Shown piece after piece: positions 35,016 to 43,613 of a DNA stretch of 64,000 nucleotides. Each line of letters starts with the position of its first letter. Within the stretch, counting starts at the first letter, position 1. Where the stretch lies: positions 1 through 64,000 of the forward strand of contig NZ_JARXXA010000007.1 of assembly GCF_029892785.1 (NCBI RefSeq), read 5' to 3'. The notes below the pieces were generated by a model. It did not search any database and was not told the DNA's origin. It saw only the letters and a list, made by a program, of their open reading frames with translations. The stretch comes from Parabacteroides sp. PH5-46. Its GTDB lineage: Bacteria > Bacteroidota > Bacteroidia > Bacteroidales > Tannerellaceae. The position numbers and the translations under genes were made by a program.

Positions 35016-35490
35016 ATATGAATATTTTTAGGATTACCTACATTTACGCAATTCTTCTTTTGCTCATTTAATCAGCCATTCAGTTATACGTTTCTGTCTA
35101 CCTGAATATCTGCATACCTGCTTATCTGCACATTTATCAGCAGATAGGCAAATAGGTAGTTCGACTTGCATTCTGATTTGCATTTTTGTTTTTATATCAC
35201 AAAGAAAATGATAAAAAATAGCTGATTTTGGAATCAGTTATAAGTGGCATCGGTTGTCTGTTTCTGTCCGCTTATCTTATTGTATATAAGCGAAGTTCAT
35301 CCCCTATCTTTGTCTAACGGGACTGAAAAGTCGGGAGTCGTTTTCTGTTTTAAACTCCCGCTTAATGAGTAACCGTTCCGCTTACTATCAATGTCCGCCC
35401 TGAGTGCGGATTTTATTGTCGATAGACAATAGCAAGAAGTGTTTTTGTCAGCGAAAAATTCCATTTTCCTTCTTCCAAAAACATTTCTTG

Positions 35491-35510
35491 CCCAAACCTG
35501 AGAGTTTGGG
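35491..35510. other. Candidate oriT hairpin in mob-tra intergenic region
   Basis: The 542 bp between DUF3408 (35015) and mobA (35558) carry no convincing gene. Close to mobA is a 7-bp inverted repeat CCCAAAC/GTTTGGG with a 6-base loop, followed by a GGCGGTTCTCCC tract. CTnDOT-type elements keep their origin of transfer in this divergent gap between traA/B and mobA. The exact nick site cannot be read off. Confidence 0.45.
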
Positions 35511-35557
35511 GGCGGTTCTCCCAAGTCGAACCTTTTAAAAAATACATTCAAAGATTA

Positions 35558-36004
35558 ATGAACATGGAACATGTCGATAATGGAGCCAGGCGGCTCAAAA
35601 AGAAAAGAGGGCGCAAGCCTAAAGCGGATAAGCAGACTTACCGCCACATGATACGCCTCAACAACAAGGATAACGAACGGTTTTTATCCTTGTACCATAA
35701 GTCGGGACACAAAAGTAAGTCCCGGTTTATAGCAGATTGTATATTGAACAATCCGGTAAAAATCGTTCCGATCAATAAATCGGCTATGGATTTTGCGATG
35801 TTGTTGTCCCAATTCTTTGCACAGTTCCGGGCGGTAAAGACCAATTACAATCAGGTTTTTCAGGTCTTGGTTAGGAATCTGGGCGAAGAAAAAGCACGCT
35901 CGATGATGAAGATTATTGAGAAACCGACACTGGATTTTGTCCTGATGAAAGCCCAGATAGAAGATTTATACACTCAAATCCGGGAAAGATGCTTGCCAAA
36001 ATAA
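35558..36004 (+). CDS. mobA: MobA-like relaxosome accessory protein
   Basis: A 148-residue basic protein: N-terminal KKKRGRKPKADKQTYRHMIR, then SGHKSKSRFIADCILNNPVK, typical of ribbon-helix-helix MobA/MobC proteins that bind oriT. The ATG at 35564 is an alternative start. It overlaps the relaxase gene by 16 bp, showing translational coupling. Confidence 0.83.
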   Translation: MNMEHVDNGARRLKKKRGRKPKADKQTYRHMIRLNNKDNERFLSLYHKSGHKSKSRFIADCILNNPVKIVPINKSAMDFAMLLSQFFAQFRAVKTNYNQVFQVLVRNLGEEKARSMMKIIEKPTLDFVLMKAQIEDLYTQIRERCLPK

Positions 36005-37275
36005 GTTCCGGAAAATCGGTATTCGGGGTATTAGCCTATAATAAAATCAAGGTGGAAGACAATCAGGCGGATGTGGTGTATAGCCAAAAAATGTTTGATT
36101 CTCCCGACGGCAAATTCTCTATCCGTAATTGTATGGATTCATTTGCTCCTTATTTGGCTATGAATAACCGAACTGAAAAAGTAGTATTCCATGCTTCGCT
36201 TAATCCCGATCCGAAAGATAAACTGTCGGATGAACGGTTGTCAGAAATAGCCCAATGCTATATGGAGAAGTTGGGCTATGGAAACCAACCCTATATTGTT
36301 TTTAAGCATACGGATATAGACCGGACGCATGCACATATCGTTTCCTTGCGGATTGATGAAACAGGCAAGAAGATAAATGACAGCTATGAAGTTGCCCGTT
36401 CCATGAAAATTTGTAAGGAGCTGGAACAGGAATTTAATCTTATCCCGCTAAAGAAAGGGAAACGGGAAAGTGAAGCTCCAACCAAGAAGATAGACTACAA
36501 AGCAGGAAATATAAAACATCAGGTGGGTAATATAGCTAAATCTGTGATGAATCATTTCTATTTCCAGTCATTTGGAGAATACCGCACATTATTGGAACAA
36601 TTCAATGTAACGGTAGAAGAAGTGAAAGGAGAATATAAAGGCAAACCATATCTGGGATTGGTTTATTCGGTAATAGATAACAAAGGAGAAAAAATCGGTG
36701 TCCCGGTTAAATCTTCCAAGTTTGGAAAATCGGTTGGCTATGATGCGATGCAAAAGCATTTTGAGCACTCCAAATCGGCGATTGAGAGAAATAGGGTAAG
36801 GGAGAACCTTCGTCCAGTTATTGCTAAGGCCATGAAAGAAGCCAATAATATAGATGATTTTAAATTGCTATTGAAAGAAAAAAGTATCGGTGCCATTTTC
36901 CGGCAGAACGAACAAGGGCGTATTTATGGGGTTACATTTATTGACTATCAAAATCAGGCTATTCTCAACGGTTCGCGCTTAGGTAAAGAATTTTCCGCTA
37001 ATCAATTTCAAGCCTTATCCAATGATTCTCCGGTGAAAGAAAAAGAAGAAAGACCGGAACAACAAGTCAGTTATAAGCCCCAACTGGAAAAGCTATCTTC
37101 TCCTTCGCTGAATTTATCAGGTGTTACAGATGCCACTTCAAGTCTATTCAGCATCTTTGATTTAGAACCGCAAGGAGATAATTATGAAGATATTGCTTTT
37201 GCCAAAGAAAAAGAATACGAGGAAAAGCAGCGGCAACGGAAAGCGAAAAGGAGAAAACCGGGTAGACAGATTTGA
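35989..37275 (+). CDS. mobB: MobB relaxase (CTnDOT-like)
   Basis: A 428-residue relaxase/mobilization nuclease. The N-terminus LAKISSGKSVFGVLAYNKIK is family-typical, and the metal-binding HTDIDRTHAHIVSLRID motif (about residues 105-121) carries the catalytic histidines. A long C-terminal region ends in a Lys/Arg-rich tail (KEYEEKQRQRKAKRRKPGR). It would nick oriT and pilot the strand. The mobC/traG coupling-protein gene that usually follows is absent. Confidence 0.88.
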   Translation: MLAKISSGKSVFGVLAYNKIKVEDNQADVVYSQKMFDSPDGKFSIRNCMDSFAPYLAMNNRTEKVVFHASLNPDPKDKLSDERLSEIAQCYMEKLGYGNQPYIVFKHTDIDRTHAHIVSLRIDETGKKINDSYEVARSMKICKELEQEFNLIPLKKGKRESEAPTKKIDYKAGNIKHQVGNIAKSVMNHFYFQSFGEYRTLLEQFNVTVEEVKGEYKGKPYLGLVYSVIDNKGEKIGVPVKSSKFGKSVGYDAMQKHFEHSKSAIERNRVRENLRPVIAKAMKEANNIDDFKLLLKEKSIGAIFRQNEQGRIYGVTFIDYQNQAILNGSRLGKEFSANQFQALSNDSPVKEKEERPEQQVSYKPQLEKLSSPSLNLSGVTDATSSLFSIFDLEPQGDNYEDIAFAKEKEYEEKQRQRKAKRRKPGRQI

Positions 37276-37442
37276 ACTTAGCACTTATTGAAAGACAGAA
37301 TAACTTTTTTAACGCTATGCTAAAAGTTATTTCCATCTTCCAACAAGTCATCATCATCATTTTTTATTTTTCTTGATAAATTTTCCACAATCTAATGACC
37401 GTTACCGTAGTAATAGCTACGAATACAAATCAATTTAAAAAG

Positions 37443-37507
37443 AAATATTTTCCTTTTCAAAGTCCCCCAAGGGGTTGGTGAGGGGACGTTCGAAAAGAAA
37501 AATATTT
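37443..37507. other. Large nested hairpin after mobB
   Basis: Outer arms AAATATTTTCCTTTTC (37443-37458) and GAAAAGAAAAATATTT (37492-37507) pair with one mismatch; inner arms GTCCCC (37462-37467) and GGGGAC (37482-37487). It lies in the convergent gap between mobB and a helix-turn-helix gene (37276-37532), where nothing else is seen. Terminator or a structural site are both possible. Confidence 0.5.
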
Positions 37508-37532
37508 GCTGGGAGAGAGTTCCGGGTGAAAT

Positions 37533-37865
37533 TTAGGTGCTTTTATCAGGATCATTCTGTTTCTCAAATTCCTGCCAAGTTTGGAAATCCATGTGGCTGC
37601 GGACAAATTCCCGTACATCGGAAATGCGGTAGTAGGTTTTGTGAGCGATCATGAAATAGGGTAATTTCTTACTCGTCCTATAGCGTTGGAGCGTTCTGTA
37701 ACTCACTTTTAAGAGAAAAGCCAAATCTTGGTTATCCAACAGTTTTTCTTCTTCGCTGAATACTTCACTTGTATTAATCAGGGATGTTAAGTTCTGACCG
37801 ATTTCATTCAGTTTTTTGGATAGCTTCTCCATCCATTTATCAAAATCTTCATTGTTTATATACAT
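37533..37865 (-). CDS. Helix-turn-helix protein of mobile elements
   Basis: A 110-residue paralogue of 8753-9109, with the same N-terminal MYINNEDF start, helix-turn-helix core (DNQDLAFLLKVSYRTLQRYR) and AHKTYYRISDVREFVRSHMD, but a shorter C-terminal tail. Its leader (37866-37927) is conserved with that of the E2 copy. It is the probable DNA-binding accessory factor of E1. Confidence 0.77.
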   Translation of the reverse strand: MYINNEDFDKWMEKLSKKLNEIGQNLTSLINTSEVFSEEEKLLDNQDLAFLLKVSYRTLQRYRTSKKLPYFMIAHKTYYRISDVREFVRSHMDFQTWQEFEKQNDPDKST

Positions 37866-38089
37866 GATTCTACTTCGTTTTTCAAATTAATACTATTGGT
37901 GTCCAATGCATTGACGAAGCAAAGTTCGGACATATTTACACCGGTTATAACGAGGCCGGTATGACTTTTCTTGAAAATTTTTAGCAAAATGGCTATCCAT
38001 AAGGGTTTACAGAGGGATTTTCCTGTAAAAACAGGAGAGGAAAAACAAGAAAAGGCCGGTATTTTTACGATATAGAGGAATTATAAATG

Positions 38090-38134
38090 AAAACACCCGG
38101 TTTTGACCTGAATCAGGTCAAAATCGGGTGTTTT
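38090..38134. terminator. Strong terminator-like stem-loop after rteC
   Basis: Two 22-base arms (38090-38111 and 38113-38134) pair fully with a single G-T wobble and end in T5, directly downstream of the leftward rteC gene. It is enclosed by a second inverted repeat (CCGGTATTT near 38056, AAATACCG near 38140), and CCGGTATTTTT recurs at 38151. Confidence 0.75.
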
Positions 38135-38160
38135 TGAGTAAATACCGACCCCGGTATTTT

Positions 38161-38991
38161 TTATTTTCTACCCATACGTCGTAGCAAAGCGTTTTTTAGT
38201 TTATCCATAAAGGGTGTAGGGTTGTTTCTGGTCTTCAAATCATCTAAAATCCGTGAAAGATTGCTGTCTACTTGAATATTGAATACATTTTGCATATAGC
38301 TGTGAAGTTGTGTGAATGGTACATCGCCAAATGTAGCTGCATTATCCCATGATAAAACCTGCTCCTGAAATTCTGCTTTCGTTCCTTTCCATGTTATCTT
38401 AGTAGCTGGAAAACCGAAAGAGCTTATTATCATATTATTATTGTCGTTTAGTGCTTCTATTTCGCTTGATAGATAATCAGAAAGCATATCATTCGCCAGA
38501 ATCTTTGCCACTTTAAAATCACAATTTGTGGAAAAATTGGGATCAAATTCATGAGAGAATGTTTCCATGTACTGTTCTGTATCAGCTTGTCCCCGTAAAA
38601 AATAAAGAGAGTCAAATATAGAAGACCCCGAACGATAATAACGAATAAAATCAAGCCGTTTGCAGTTGTATTTATTTATACCGTTCAATAGATCATTTAA
38701 GTACTCGCGTTGTTTCTCTGTGCCAGTGGGACGATCCATTTCAACATTATACAATTTACGATAAAAGATTAAACGAAAACATAGTCTTGGCTTAATTTCC
38801 TTAAAAAATAGAATTTCTTCCTCCTCGCTCTGAAATGTATATGACGAAATGAATGATTTTAATTCATTGTAAGCATCCCTGAGTAAACGGGATGCTTCTA
38901 ATGATTTCGTCATTGAGCTGATCTCCGAGTTTTCTATTTTTTCAATTTCAGCATCTATTTCTTTTTTTAAACAAGAACAAAATTGAAGCAT
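38161..38991 (-). CDS. rteC: RteC domain protein (excision/transfer regulator)
   Basis: A 276-residue RteC family protein. The central block YTFQSEEEEILFFKEIKPRL, then RLDFIRYYRSGSSIFDSLYF, and the C-terminal winged-helix-like region (WDNAATFGDVPFTQLHSYMQ) match the family. In CTnDOT, RteC activates excision genes when the RteAB signal is on. No rteA or rteB gene is present in the window. A GGGGAG ribosome binding site precedes the ATG. Confidence 0.85.
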   Translation of the reverse strand: MLQFCSCLKKEIDAEIEKIENSEISSMTKSLEASRLLRDAYNELKSFISSYTFQSEEEEILFFKEIKPRLCFRLIFYRKLYNVEMDRPTGTEKQREYLNDLLNGINKYNCKRLDFIRYYRSGSSIFDSLYFLRGQADTEQYMETFSHEFDPNFSTNCDFKVAKILANDMLSDYLSSEIEALNDNNNMIISSFGFPATKITWKGTKAEFQEQVLSWDNAATFGDVPFTQLHSYMQNVFNIQVDSNLSRILDDLKTRNNPTPFMDKLKNALLRRMGRK

Positions 38992-39096
38992 GATTGTTTT
39001 TTTTACTCCCCAATAGGCATCTGCAATTTGTAGAATCTTAACCCTAATCTACACAGTTTCTCAAGATACAACTACTATCACTACTCTTTATCGTTT

Positions 39097-40293
39097 TCAC
39101 TTTTGAATCCTAAAGTTTAGAATGATTAGTTTAGAAATGTAGATTAAAAGTACGACAAACAGCATAATTATAAGGAATAAGAAAGCAACAGATAGTGAAG
39201 AGTGTTGTGCAATAAAACCTAATAATACAGGTCCAGCAAGTTGTCCAGAGTATCCAAGAGTAGTAATAACAGATAGTACCAATGATATTTTCATTTTTTC
39301 TATCTTACCTCCTTCACTAAATAACACAGGCACAGAATTGGCTACACCAATTCCTACAAAAGCAAAACCTCCTAAGATTAAAAATGTAGCATTAGAAAAA
39401 ATAATGAGCAACAAACCTATAATAGCAACTATTCCTCCTCCAACAATAACCTGATGACTACTGATTTTGGCAATAACTTGTCCTCCAATAAGTCGCATTC
39501 CAGCCATAGCAACTGAAAATGCAGCATATCCCATTCCTGCAAGCTCGATAGGAATCCTTTTTACATCATTTAAAAAGATAGCACTCCAGTCTAACATTGC
39601 TCCTTCAACTAAAAAAAAAGAAAAACAAAAAAAACCTAATAGTAAGACTTTTCCACTAAGCCATGCATTTGTTCTCACTTCTTCTTTTTCTTCCTTAATC
39701 ATGGAATTTCCGTTCTCATTCTTCTCAAAATCCAGAGAAAGTAAATTTCTTTGTTGATTGTATAATATAATTAATATGAAAGTTGAAAGAATGAGAGTTG
39801 CATAAAATGGGGTTAATCCCCATTTTATAAAAAAAGATACACACAGCGCTCCAACTAATGCCCCAACACTAAATAAACCATGCAAAAAAGAAAATATAGG
39901 TTTTTGATAATGTTTTTCTATTATTACACCATGTGTATTCATTGAAACGTCTACCATCCCAATTCCTCCACCGAAAAGGAATAAAGTTAGTGACATTATG
40001 AAAATAGAGGATGATATTGCGAGTATAGGAATAGTTAAAGCTATAATAATACTACCGAATAACATAATCTTCCGACTACCAAATTTCGAAGTCAACACCC
40101 CCGAAAGTGGCATCATTAACATACCACCTCCGCCAAGTAGCAAGAGTAATAAACCTAAATCACTATCAGTAAGGTCTAAACGTTCTTTTGCAAAAGGCAC
40201 TAAAGGTGCCCAGCACGAGAGGCCTAATCCACAAATAAAGAAAAACCATTGATTTGCAATCTTGGCTTTTTTTATGTCTTTTGTAATATTCAT
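39097..40293 (-). CDS. MFS transporter
   Basis: A 398-residue major facilitator protein with about 12 membrane segments and a central loop at about residues 190-215 (LDFEKNENGNSMIKEEKEEV). The MFS motif between helices 2 and 3 is seen as GVLTSKFGSRKIM, and the YbjJ-like pattern GGGIGMVDVSMNTHG follows. The ATG at 40293 is preferred to the upstream TTG. It is 23 bp downstream of a methyltransferase gene, so they are probably co-transcribed. It could export a toxic compound; the substrate is unknown. Confidence 0.85.
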   Translation of the reverse strand: MNITKDIKKAKIANQWFFFICGLGLSCWAPLVPFAKERLDLTDSDLGLLLLLLGGGGMLMMPLSGVLTSKFGSRKIMLFGSIIIALTIPILAISSSIFIMSLTLFLFGGGIGMVDVSMNTHGVIIEKHYQKPIFSFLHGLFSVGALVGALCVSFFIKWGLTPFYATLILSTFILIILYNQQRNLLSLDFEKNENGNSMIKEEKEEVRTNAWLSGKVLLLGFFCFSFFLVEGAMLDWSAIFLNDVKRIPIELAGMGYAAFSVAMAGMRLIGGQVIAKISSHQVIVGGGIVAIIGLLLIIFSNATFLILGGFAFVGIGVANSVPVLFSEGGKIEKMKISLVLSVITTLGYSGQLAGPVLLGFIAQHSSLSVAFLFLIIMLFVVLLIYISKLIILNFRIQK

Positions 40294-40316
40294 ATATGAT
40301 AACAATCTTATTTTTT

Positions 40317-41036
40317 CTATATTTTATTAGCGGGAAGTTTTCTTCCTACAAAATAGGCATAGCTATAATAATCTCTATATTTCTCGAATAGATTTACAGC
40401 TAAATTTATGCTTCTTAAAAACGATTGAACATCTTTGTTATTTGCATATTTTTTTGATAAATTTTCCTTTTGCACATCTATCGAATAGAAAAAATTCCAC
40501 CAACTGGTATCGGGTACAATAAAGTGAGAAACAGGAGCAAATCCCTTATTTTCCATTTCTTCTATCCGATTAGAGATGTGATCTATTTCTATACCACAGC
40601 TAAGGAAAAAATCAGAAACCTCCTTTGGTTTGTAAGGTGAATTCCAACAGTAAGCGCATATAACAATATATCCATTTCTCTTTATGAATTGAGACCAATT
40701 ACTTAACACTCTTTTAAATGTAAATTCAGAAGGTAGATCACTTGACCACAAAATGTCAAGCTCCTCTTCATTAAAAGGCAGTTTATCTAATTTGCTGTAT
40801 TTTGCAATAATATGATTATTTAATTTGTTAAATTTCAATTCGTTCTGAAATATTTCAATAAGCTCACTTCTATGATCAATTGCTATTATATCTGCATTCG
40901 TCAGCTCATATAATGCTATACTTAGGTTTCCATAGCCACAACTAATGTCTGCAATTCTTTCGATTTGAGGTAAATACGATAGCTCCTTTATAATAGTCTT
41001 TGTCAAAGATAGACATTCAGGCCCAAGACTATCCAT
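40317..41036 (-). CDS. SAM-dependent methyltransferase, possibly 5'-truncated
   Basis: A 239-residue class I methyltransferase: motif I RIADISCGYGNLSIAL (about residues 23-38), motif II ADIIAIDHR (about 48-56) and DILWSSDLPSEF. The frame stays open about 30 codons upstream (KKNLPEVLLSEFLYD precedes the ATG) and that stretch looks coding and family-like, but it contains no usual start codon. The N-terminus may thus be lost or start from a rare codon. It is followed by the MFS gene. Confidence 0.78.
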   Translation of the reverse strand: MDSLGPECLSLTKTIIKELSYLPQIERIADISCGYGNLSIALYELTNADIIAIDHRSELIEIFQNELKFNKLNNHIIAKYSKLDKLPFNEEELDILWSSDLPSEFTFKRVLSNWSQFIKRNGYIVICAYCWNSPYKPKEVSDFFLSCGIEIDHISNRIEEMENKGFAPVSHFIVPDTSWWNFFYSIDVQKENLSKKYANNKDVQSFLRSINLAVNLFEKYRDYYSYAYFVGRKLPANKI

Positions 41037-41154
41037 ATCGTATAAAAACTCAGAAAGCAGTACTTCAGGTAAGTTCTTTTTTTCATGTTTAATAAAGGAT
41101 TATAATAGCTGTCCGCAATAGTGATAAAATTCATTTATTTTTTACAACAATCTT

Positions 41155-41292
41155 ATGTCTGACAATATAAATGCTATTACTACACATTTAGGATATAAGT
41201 TGAATGCATATGGCCATATAGTAACTTGTCATAGAAATAATTCCATTAATTTTTCTATAAATGAATGGATTAAATTTGAGAAGAAAATTTAG
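41155..41292 (+). CDS. Possible 45-residue small protein
   Basis: A short open frame starts MSDNINAITTHLGYKLNAYG and ends NEWIKFEKKI. It has a balanced amino-acid mix and lies in a 376-bp gap (41037-41412) that otherwise holds only a terminator. No clear ribosome binding site or promoter is seen. It could be a remnant of a larger gene. Confidence 0.25.
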   Translation: MSDNINAITTHLGYKLNAYGHIVTCHRNNSINFSINEWIKFEKKI

Positions 41293-41301
41293 CATTGTAA
41301 A

Positions 41302-41333
41302 AAAATGTGAGGAAAGATCCTACCTCACATTTT
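41302..41333. terminator. Terminator after DUF1349 gene
   Basis: A perfect 11-bp inverted repeat AAAATGTGAGG / CCTCACATTTT with a 10-base loop, downstream of the leftward gene at 41413. Confidence 0.7.
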
Positions 41334-41412
41334 CCAGTTAGTTGGAGATGTTTTTTGTGTTGAGAACTTAATTATATATAAACTAATACCTCTTCTAAAT
41401 AGAAACGCTTGA

Positions 41413-42174
41413 TTAGATACCCATCCTAAAATCTGATACACTTTTTTCTTCTAAATGAATGTCCTCAAACACACTTTCATTTCCTTCGCCCATTGGACAT
41501 TGAGAACTGATTCCAAGCCATATTTCATCAGGATAATTATTTTCATATAAACGAACCATTTGCCAATTTATGTTATCAAGAGAGTAATATGATGCTATAG
41601 TGCGAGTGTCAGATGATATCTTCATGTAGGCGTAGGGTAGTTCTACTATATCGTGATTACTGTCGTCTGATGTACCTACAGTTTGAACTGTAACTATTCT
41701 ATGCTTACCTCTTTCATCTTGTTCAAAACAGTGTTTTTGAAAAAAGCTATCATTTGCATAGACATATAGCACGCCCGCATTATAAACATCCTGCTCATTA
41801 AAGCCAGGAGTTACTTTTGCTGTGAAAGTAAAAGGTTTAGTGTTGTCAACATCGGTTAATAGTATAGGAGCACTTGTATTCGACAACTTGCCATTTGGGT
41901 CACTAAAATAATCAGTCTTCTCTTTTGCAGTAAAAACAACTTTCCCGTCCTTTTGTACTTTAATTGAAGATGCTGCATCATTTATTGATTTTGTAAAGCG
42001 GATATTCCCAACTGTTAAATCACATGGAGTTCCACTCACTTTCCCATTAACTTGTGTAGAAGAGCTAAGCGGCAAATTTCCTGACTCTAATTGTTTTGAG
42101 GTATCCTTATTCGTACAATTGCAGAAAAGTATTCCAGACATAACCATAAAAATTAAAAAAACTTTTTTTTTCAT
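41413..42174 (-). CDS. DUF1349 lipoprotein
   Basis: A 253-residue protein beginning MKKKVFLIFMVMSGILFCNC, a lipoprotein signal with a Cys near residue 20. The mature part is a concanavalin A-like beta-sandwich of the DUF1349 type (KPFTFTAKVTPGFNEQDVYN, AGVLYVYANDSFFQKHCF, WLGISSQCPMGEGNESVF). Such domains bind or resemble carbohydrate-binding lectin folds. The ATG at 42174 is the start because it opens the signal peptide. It is divergent from a LuxR gene and shares its promoter gap. Confidence 0.83.
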   Translation of the reverse strand: MKKKVFLIFMVMSGILFCNCTNKDTSKQLESGNLPLSSSTQVNGKVSGTPCDLTVGNIRFTKSINDAASSIKVQKDGKVVFTAKEKTDYFSDPNGKLSNTSAPILLTDVDNTKPFTFTAKVTPGFNEQDVYNAGVLYVYANDSFFQKHCFEQDERGKHRIVTVQTVGTSDDSNHDIVELPYAYMKISSDTRTIASYYSLDNINWQMVRLYENNYPDEIWLGISSQCPMGEGNESVFEDIHLEEKSVSDFRMGI

Positions 42175-42207
42175 TTTGAACAATTTTATAAGATTGAATA
42201 TTATTGG

Positions 42208-42228
42208 TAACTTTGTGATGCAAAGATA
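42208..42228. promoter_or_regulatory. Overlapping divergent promoters
   Basis: A plus-strand -7 box TAACTTTG (42208-42215) points to the luxR-type gene and a minus-strand TATCTTTG (42221-42228) to the DUF1349 gene. The boxes lie within 21 bp, so one bound regulator could affect both. Confidence 0.5.
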
Positions 42229-42280
42229 GGTGTACTTTGTATCTGATGCAATACTCAAAATTAACCAATTATATTGTGGT

Positions 42281-43060
42281 ATGACTATAGAAGCAATTCA
42301 AAAAGAGGTTAACGACGCTTTGATCGAGCAGGTCTCTATAGATTCGTTTCAAAAAGAAACTATCATTGACCACTATAAACAAACAGCACAATCATACGTT
42401 AAGGTTGAGCAGAGCGTTGCTGTACTTACAAATTATCAGGATAATTACAGCTATATCTTTGCTGGTGCATTTGGTTCCGTTTTTGGAATGAAATCGGGTA
42501 GCACTTATATAAACTCTGCTTTTGAGGATGATATTTTTAACAAAATTCATTCTGATGATTTGTTAGAACGGCATGTATTAGAACTACGTTACTTTCACTT
42601 CTTAAAGACTTTATCGCCAGAAGATAGATACAAATACAGCACTCACAGCTATATCAGAACTAGAAATGCAGACGGAATTTATAAATATATTACCCATCGG
42701 ACGTATTTTCTTACAAGTTTGTCAAATGGTATTATCTGGTTAGCACTCTGTACTTATTCGCCTTGTCTGGAACAAAATCCACGAAAAGGGATTGAAGGTA
42801 AAATCGTAAATAACGAAAATGGTGAAATACTGCCAGCAGCTGAATATATTCACTGTGACAAAATGATATTAAGTGAGCGAGAAATAGAAATTCTAAGAGA
42901 AATTGCAGTAGGAAAAGGAAGTAAGGAAATAGCATCTGAGCTATACATTTCTCCTTATACTGTATACAGACATAGACAAAATCTGATAAGAAAATTAAAA
43001 GTTTCGAATAGCGCAGAAGCTGTAAAAACAGCCTTACTCATGGGATTAATTACTATCTAA
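42281..43060 (+). CDS. LuxR family transcriptional regulator
   Basis: A 259-residue regulator. The C-terminal 62 residues are a GerE/LuxR helix-turn-helix (LSEREIEILREIAVGKGSKE, then LYISPYTVYRHRQNLIRKLK). The N-terminal 190 residues resemble a PAS-like sensor, with no phosphoacceptor seen. The ATG at 42281 is preferred to an upstream GTG. It probably controls the divergent lipoprotein gene. Confidence 0.85.
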   Translation: MTIEAIQKEVNDALIEQVSIDSFQKETIIDHYKQTAQSYVKVEQSVAVLTNYQDNYSYIFAGAFGSVFGMKSGSTYINSAFEDDIFNKIHSDDLLERHVLELRYFHFLKTLSPEDRYKYSTHSYIRTRNADGIYKYITHRTYFLTSLSNGIIWLALCTYSPCLEQNPRKGIEGKIVNNENGEILPAAEYIHCDKMILSEREIEILREIAVGKGSKEIASELYISPYTVYRHRQNLIRKLKVSNSAEAVKTALLMGLITI

Positions 43061-43123
43061 ACAGATATAAATGTAAACTTCAGGAGTTTATTGCTTTCAT
43101 ATTCCTTAATAGTATCAATACAT

Positions 43124-43498
43124 TTAAAGTTTAACTTTTTCTACTATAAATTCTTTATGCTTTTCACCCCATTTTTCGAGCATTGACAAAATGGGGATTA
43201 GTTCTGCTCCTATCTTAGTAAGTTCATATTCTACGCGCGGAGGAACTTCTGCATAAACAGTACGAGTTACTAACTTATTTTGCTCCATCTTTCGTAGCTG
43301 CAAAGTTAACATTCGCTCAGTTATTCCGGGTAAACACTTGCGTAATTCACCAAATCTGAGTTTTCCATTTTGTAGATAACAACATATCGACAAAGTCCAT
43401 TGACCACTTATTAAACTTGCACCATAAACGCTTGTACATTCATTTTTTAAGTTTGTTTTATTCTCAAAATTTGTCGATGTTTCCTTGATCTTACTCAT
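43124..43498 (-). CDS. HxlR family transcriptional regulator
   Basis: A 124-residue HxlR winged-helix protein: GQWTLSICCYLQNGKLRFGE, then CLPGITERMLTLQLRKMEQN and VPPRVEYELTKIGAEL are the family pattern. It is divergent from an NAD(P)H oxidoreductase gene and likely controls it in response to an electrophile or quinone. Confidence 0.9.
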   Translation of the reverse strand: MSKIKETSTNFENKTNLKNECTSVYGASLISGQWTLSICCYLQNGKLRFGELRKCLPGITERMLTLQLRKMEQNKLVTRTVYAEVPPRVEYELTKIGAELIPILSMLEKWGEKHKEFIVEKVKL

Positions 43499-43553
43499 TT
43501 TGTAATTATTGTTTCTAATACTTACATTTTTTATAGTACCCTACATTTAGTTG

Positions 43554-43589
43554 CAAATATACGAAATGGCATGAATTGAGCTATATTTG
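43554..43589. promoter_or_regulatory. Divergent promoters of hxlR-type and oxidoreductase genes
   Basis: Two TATATTTG -7 boxes: minus strand at 43554-43561 toward the HxlR gene, plus strand at 43582-43589 toward the oxidoreductase. The gap between them is about 20 bp, with the HxlR site expected here. Confidence 0.55.
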
Positions 43590-43613
43590 CAGCAAATAAA
43601 AAAATAAATTCTA

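Noticed and set aside
35297-35551. 84-residue open frame upstream of mobA
   Set aside because: It overlaps the likely oriT hairpin and promoter region, and its residues look like translated non-coding DNA.
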